In this document: in pieces, positions 57,801 to 64,000 of the stretch | Layout: every line of letters starts with the position of its first letter | How positions within the stretch are numbered: position 1 is the first letter of the stretch | Origin: Byssochlamys sp. IMV 00236 | Lineage: Eukaryota; Ascomycota; Eurotiomycetes; Eurotiales; Thermoascaceae | DNA length: 64,000 nt | Assembly: GCA_001931875.2 (NCBI GenBank) | Contig: MSJH02000823.1 | Coordinates: 90,296 to 154,295, forward strand | Direction: 5' to 3' | Notes under the pieces: generated by a model | Databases searched by the model: none | Seen by the model: the letters and a program-made list of their open reading frames with translations, nothing else | Told to the model about the DNA's origin: nothing | Program-made: the position numbers and the translations under genes

Positions 57801-59411
57801 TTCCGCTGCGTTCCGTCGGATTGTAGGGTAGGGATTAGGGGTTATAAATGTTTGATTGTATACCATTTGTTCTGGGGTTATTGACTAACTAACTACCTAT
57901 CATAGTTATGCAGAGAAAGCTGACTCTGAATTTTAGCTTAGGTTGTAGATACAGTACATACATACATACAAGGTGCCATCCTTAGGATATATTGTCGGTA
58001 TCCCCGGATCCACGATCACAGGACAGATTCATCTGACATGTACTCATTTTATAGTTGGCATTAATCATGGAACTATTTTCTCATCTTACGGAGCTTACTG
58101 CGGGGAGAGCAGGGAGGGGGGATGAGATCTGGTTGATGATATTCTTGATGATAAGCTGATGTCGAGGATTGCTCCAAACCTCAATGTTACTCTGTATGGA
58201 GTAAGTATAGCTTCATGCGTCTTTAATCCTTCTGATCTGAATCTGTTTTCTATGCAGCGACTCTACCCTCCGTGATCGTCAAAGTATCGTTTTCTAGCGT
58301 TCGGTTCATGATATCATGCTTCCATTGACGCTGTTAGTGTTAGATGATGCTTTGCGATTCGATTGTTTGTTTGCCGGGACACTTTTCGAGGGCCAAGAAC
58401 ATGAATTAATACTCCTTGGTAACGTATACTTTGAAGGGGTAGTCCTCTATACGATGTAGTGAAGGGTTCAGCTGCCTTAACTTATATCTTAGAACGGATT
58501 TTGAGCGAAACACCGAAAGGTATGTTATAAACTATAGCCATTATTTCTGAGTTTGCAGCTCCCATGGATAAACACTTCAACCTTGCTAACTTTCTTCGCA
58601 TGTTAGAAGGAATAAGACACCTTTGACGACAACAGGATGCCCTCAAGCTTCACCGGTTTGACATACAGACGATCCATGACCTAGTCAATCACTGGAGCAC
58701 ATTGTTTTTAACCTTCCATTCATCAATTCTGAAGGGTCCTCGAGAGAAACGAATAACAGGTCTCTCGAGCTCCATCGATATCTGAAAACATAGGTACCTA
58801 CTTGGTTACCTTCACGTGATTGCAACCATCTGAAGCTCAACGTCTAATAACCACGAGGTCGCAACAGGGGATAGCCGTTCACAATAATGCTTCAATTCCA
58901 TGAGACGAATCCCGCCCAAGAACCAGACAGGTCTTTAGCGGAATCGGCTGTATCGAAGATAAAAAGAAGTATTAATTGAGCCCCTCTGTCAAGCATTAAC
59001 ACCGTCTTAACACCATTTAACACCGCGCATCGAGGTGACGCGGGGGAAGCGGGGTTTAACTGTGACCGGGGTCAATTATTAATCGTCTGAGACGTGCTGC
59101 ACGATGTTTTTGCAATTGGCAGAAAGACGGATAAGTGTACGTTTCACGCAGGGATCCAGATCCATCGGTCTAGGAGAGCTTTTTCCCAGTGCGGCAGGTA
59201 TATATAGGAACCTTGGTGGTACCATTACTAGGCAGCAGAATCGCAATCGACTCCAACGCCTGGTTTTTATATTCGGCCCTTTTCCATCCCGTGGATTCAT
59301 CCTGTTTTATTCTCGACGGCCCGATTGAAAGTAACAGCCCGATTGAAAGGGTTGGATTGTCAGGCCTGTACGACAAGCTTACGTTGCTCGTATATACTGT
59401 GACTGGACAAA
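54808..59411. other. 4.6 kb intergenic region
   Basis: No supported gene. CT- and AT-rich with scattered short frames (for example 54991-55467, 56079-56399) that lack family signals. A TATATA-type run lies near 55927-55936, and TACGTA-type alternating sequence near 56850-56876. The last 250 bp should be the promoter of the aldo-keto reductase. Confidence 0.45.
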
Positions 59412-60649
59412 ATGGCACAGACTACGCTTCCCCTAAGTCTCAAGCAGAGCTGCGAGGCTACCAAGGTCTCCTACGCCCAGCTGGGCAAGTCTGGCCTCCG
59501 CGTCTCCGTCCCCATTCTGGGTGCCATGTCCTTCGGACACAAGGACTGGCAACCATGGGTCAACGACAACGAGGCAGAGGTCGAAACTCTACTCAAGGGC
59601 GCATACGATCGCGGTCTCAACACATGGGATACTGCCAATGTATACTCGAACGGTGTCAGCGAGGATTTTATCGGCCGGGTCATCAAGAAGTACGATTTGC
59701 CTCGACACAAGCTTGTTCTCCTGACCAAGTGTCATGGAACTGTGGGTGAAGAACCGGCTGTTTTCCATGTGAAATATGGGAAGGAGATGGCGACCAGCAA
59801 GGACTATGTCAACCAAGGTGGTTTGTCGCGTACGGCTATATTCAATGCTGTCGATGCTTCGTTGAAGCGTCTGCAGACAGATTATATCGATCTACTTCAG
59901 ATTCATGTATGTTGTCCATTTCTTTCCAAATATTATGTTTTGCGCTTTTTAAATGCATTCAAGACATGTATGTACTGATCGATTTTTATCGTTATTCTCT
60001 TACAGAGATTCGATCCCACCGTTCCCCCCGAAGAGACAATGAAAGCCCTCCATGATCTCATCCAATCCGGAAAAGTGCGCTACATCGGAGCCAGTTCCAT
60101 GTGGGCCTGTAAGAGCATCAGCATCCCCGTGCATCAAAACCAGCATCATTCTCGCTGACTACCATACATACAGACCAATTCGCCACGCTGCAATTCACCG
60201 CTGAAAAGAACGGCTGGACCAAATTCATCAGCATGCAGAACCACTACTCACTCTGCTATCGAGAAGAGGAGCGAGAAATGATCAAATACTGCCACGAGAC
60301 CGGAGTCGGACTTATCCCCTGGGCACCGCTGTACCGCGGTCTACTCGCCAGGCCATGGCAATCAGTCGAGACGACTCGTTCCGAGACAACTCCCCTAGTC
60401 AAGGACACGACCGAGGCAGACGAGAAGATCGTCAAGCGGGTTCAGGAGCTAGCGGATCAAAAGGGATGGAAGATGAGCCATGTTGCGTTGGCGTGGATCA
60501 TTCAAAAGGGCACTGTTCCGATTGTCGGGTTCAGTAGTCTCAGTCGTCTGGAGGAGGCGGTCGATGTACGTGGAAAGACGTTGACTGAGGAGGAGATACA
60601 GTATCTGGAGGAGCCGTACGTGCCGAAGAAGATTGTGGGCCATACTTGA
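59412..60649 (+). CDS. Aldo/keto reductase family protein
   Basis: A 357-aa NADPH-dependent oxidoreductase with a predicted TIM-barrel fold. Exons are 59412-59906, 60006-60108 and 60174-60649; the joins rebuild [17 protein letters not shown] and GASSMWA-YQFATLQF. The catalytic tetrad is visible: Asp73 and Tyr78 ([11 protein letters not shown]), Lys106 (LLTKCHG) and His165 (QIH). The NADP-binding end is present as [14 protein letters not shown]. The closest look is to fungal versiconal-hemiacetal-acetate-reductase/aryl-alcohol-dehydrogenase-like AKRs. No secondary-metabolite backbone gene is in the window, so a general carbonyl or aldehyde reductase role is as likely. There is no signal peptide; it should be cytosolic. 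Confidence 0.92.
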
Positions 60650-62503
60650 AAGGAATGGAGATGTCGTCGGGATGGGGATGATACCTACCTAATCCAACGA
60701 TATCAAAATAAGCTTCGACATCGCGTTGGTAGAATACGCTTGATTACCTACCTACATCCTAGCATTATACGTACATAATTCGTTCAACGTCTTCTAGGTA
60801 CCTAGTCATTATCACCCGTACCATACATCTAGTGAAGTTGTATGCCGTATATGAGAGAAGTGATAGTATGAATGTTATTTTCCAATTGTAATACAAGCCT
60901 TCTAGATATTATTCAAGAATATCAATCACCTCTTACGTGAGCCAGGCTGCTCAACTCCTGCAAAGGAAAGCAGCGGTCATAAGTAAATAAATAAAAAACA
61001 TATGATATCTTCATCGGTGCTTTCTACGTGGGCTAAGTCGGTTTCGTTTTCGTTGCCTTGTATAGTTATGGTTCGGCCATCGGTCCGGAATGACTATTGT
61101 ATACACCAGGAGAGTACATGTTTCATAGTAGTGCAGGAAAGCAAAACACTAGAGAAAGAATGAGAAATGTCCGAAGTCGACGACAATTATCATAACAGCG
61201 AGTCGTCCACTACCCAGTTACACGAAAAACCCTGATAACGGTCTCAAATTTCCAAATACTGAATAGAGCCTGCTGCCCATATTGTAAACATATTAACAAG
61301 TAACAAAGATACACAGGAAGGCATAATAGAGATTCGAGATCCAACAGCAAACTATCCGCTAAAAAAGACCGCATTTGACAATAACAGAAGAATACGGACG
61401 TGGTGCCAATGTGGCAGGTTGGTTCTTATGCCAACCGTTTATAGATATGACTGAGATGGTATATTTCCCTCATTTAGTCTTGTTTTGCTAACGTTATTGC
61501 GTATAAACATATGCAGTGCATGGTATACATAAACGTATACATATACATATGCAAATGCACATGCATTACTTATAAGAGGAGAAGATGTAAAATAACCTCC
61601 TCATTGGATCACCCACCGGCGTCACTTCCTGGATATGATTCCACAGGAAAGAACCGGACTAGGTAATCCACGACGATGATCAGCAATGGACATCCAGAAA
61701 GCTACAGGCCGTTACGTGTATACGGAATTTTGCGGTCTGTTGGTTGGTGTCTATGGTGCCGATGGGATATCTGGTCTGTATAGTCGTGATGGGTGTCTGT
61801 GTATAGTTTGGTTTCGATGATTGTGATGACGCGATGTAGGATGGGCGAGAGAGATGGATTTCTCGATATATACACATTGGGAGGATATTCTTCTCTTGTT
61901 TGACGGACCTTGTTTAGTTGTAGGCCACCGTCTTCGAATCCATTGATCCTGAATTGGTATGAACATCAACAGAGGAAGTTAGGGATTAGTCACTAGAGTC
62001 TACGACTTGGTAACTGGATCTAGAGTATTCGAATGTAATATGTTTAGTTTGTTGTAGTCACTGCTGCCTGACATCTAAAACCTCACGGCAAGTTTAGAGC
62101 CGCAGAGGATAACACCACAAAGGGTTCAAAAAAGGAGATCGAGACTAGAGCGTCTGGGGTTTTAGGGGGGGGGCTGAATATGGGGGGCAGGCGAGGCAAT
62201 CAGAAAATAAATTAAATCTTGGACGCTGGGGCAAAAAAGGGGGTAAAAAAACTGAGGATCCAGAGTCGGGGAACAGGAGTACCAGCAAGGCCTGGTGCGC
62301 ATTAGGAAGAAAATATGCTTCAGAAAGGGGTTTAAAGGAGAATGGAAAACAGAAGCCCAATTCCTGCGGCTCTTTGAGAGGACCACCGAACAGGCCTCTT
62401 CTTTTTCTTTTTCTCATTGCTCTCGTTCCATGCGCTAGCAGCAGCCTCCTCTCCCCTCGATCTCTCGTCCGCCATATGACGCGGTTCCAAAGGTGCCTCC
62501 AAT
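60650..62503. other. Convergent intergenic region
   Basis: 1.85 kb between the stops of the aldo-keto reductase and the 14-3-3 gene, with their 3' UTRs. G-rich runs lie near 62164-62190. No supported gene. Confidence 0.5.
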
Positions 62504-63532
<1,029 letters not shown>

Positions 63533-64000
63533 TGTGAATGAAATTTCTACGCGTGCGCGAGTTAGTATTTGATTGTTGCTGTGGAAGACGATGCGTCCCC
63601 GACACGCGGCGGGACAGGATATCCGTCGGGTTCCTGAGACCCAGACAATGCGAAAGGGGACTTTTCAAAAGCGATTCTCCTCCTCCAGCTCGCGACTGCC
63701 GCTTCCTGGACTCGTATTCCTCGAGCGACACTGTTGGGAGAGCAATGTGGTGGACATGAGCCATGGATGACAGCCAGAGAGTCCATGTTGACACGGTTCT
63801 CGTCACCACCGCTCCATACGCTCGCATCCAGTCTCCCTGCACCACCACGGTCGCCCATAATCTTTCTCACTAGCAGCCAGCAGGACGGAAACGAGGAGGA
63901 CAGACGATGCGATTCATCGAGTGACATGGAAGCAGCGCAAGTCGCGGTCTGGCCGGGAGCCGTGGGATACTTTGGGACGGTGGAGAAGGGGGGGGGGAAG
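63533..64000. other. Upstream region of the 14-3-3 gene
   Basis: Contains the probable 5' UTR intron 3' end (branch TACTAAC at 63561-63567, acceptor at 63547), then leader and promoter. The right edge has a poly-G run. Frames here on both strands show no family signal. Confidence 0.5.

Overview
The window looks like nuclear DNA of a filamentous ascomycete, most likely a Eurotiales (Aspergillus/Penicillium-type) fungus. Genes are short, lie on both strands, and are interrupted by 50-126 bp GT-AG introns, many with CTAAC/CTGAC branch points. Several gene families (ArtA-type 14-3-3, GPI-anchored AgtA/AmyD-type amylase, fungal Slx4, PrnD-type proline oxidase) have their usual form in that group. 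Splice joins were derived by hand, checking that each junction keeps frame and rebuilds the expected family sequence. Five-prime ends are the least certain part of the models.

The left part (about 0.4-36.8 kb) is gene-rich and mostly housekeeping. In order: a tandem RRM-like protein of unknown role (minus), proline dehydrogenase prnD (minus) with PrnA-type and GATA sites upstream, methionine sulfoxide reductase A (minus), a kinesin-8 motor (minus), a small ubiquitin-fold-like protein (minus) divergent from a Tim17-like membrane protein (plus), a large protein with two cyclic-nucleotide-binding domains plus F-box and LRRs (plus), a Zn2Cys6 regulator (plus), Slx4 (minus), KEOPS subunit Cgi121 (minus) divergent from a mitochondrial Bax-inhibitor-like GHITM protein (plus), a GPI-anchored GH13 enzyme (minus), an unrecognised protein (minus), and the exon-junction protein Y14 (plus).

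The middle part (about 37-54 kb) is gene-poor and accessory in character. It holds a decayed non-LTR retrotransposon RNase H fragment, a small secreted cysteine-rich protein broken by a frameshift in a G run, one intact secreted GH76 mannanase-like gene, and a 10.5 kb stretch with no confident gene. That stretch carries a decayed gene whose three in-frame stops are all of the C-to-T kind expected from RIP, a 13-copy 8-bp tandem repeat, microsatellites, and a hAT-like MITE with an 8-bp target duplication that encloses the only assembly gap (42 N).

The right part (54-64 kb) returns to isolated conserved genes: an SCOC-like coiled-coil protein, an aldo-keto reductase, and the five-exon 14-3-3 gene with a probable 5' UTR intron. 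No tRNA, rRNA, CRISPR array or bacterial-type operon was seen. The most unusual intact gene is the double-CNBD/F-box/LRR protein. Both CNBDs keep the Glu and Arg that contact cAMP in PKA regulatory subunits, with the same 9-residue spacing, suggesting a cyclic-nucleotide-responsive SCF substrate receptor.
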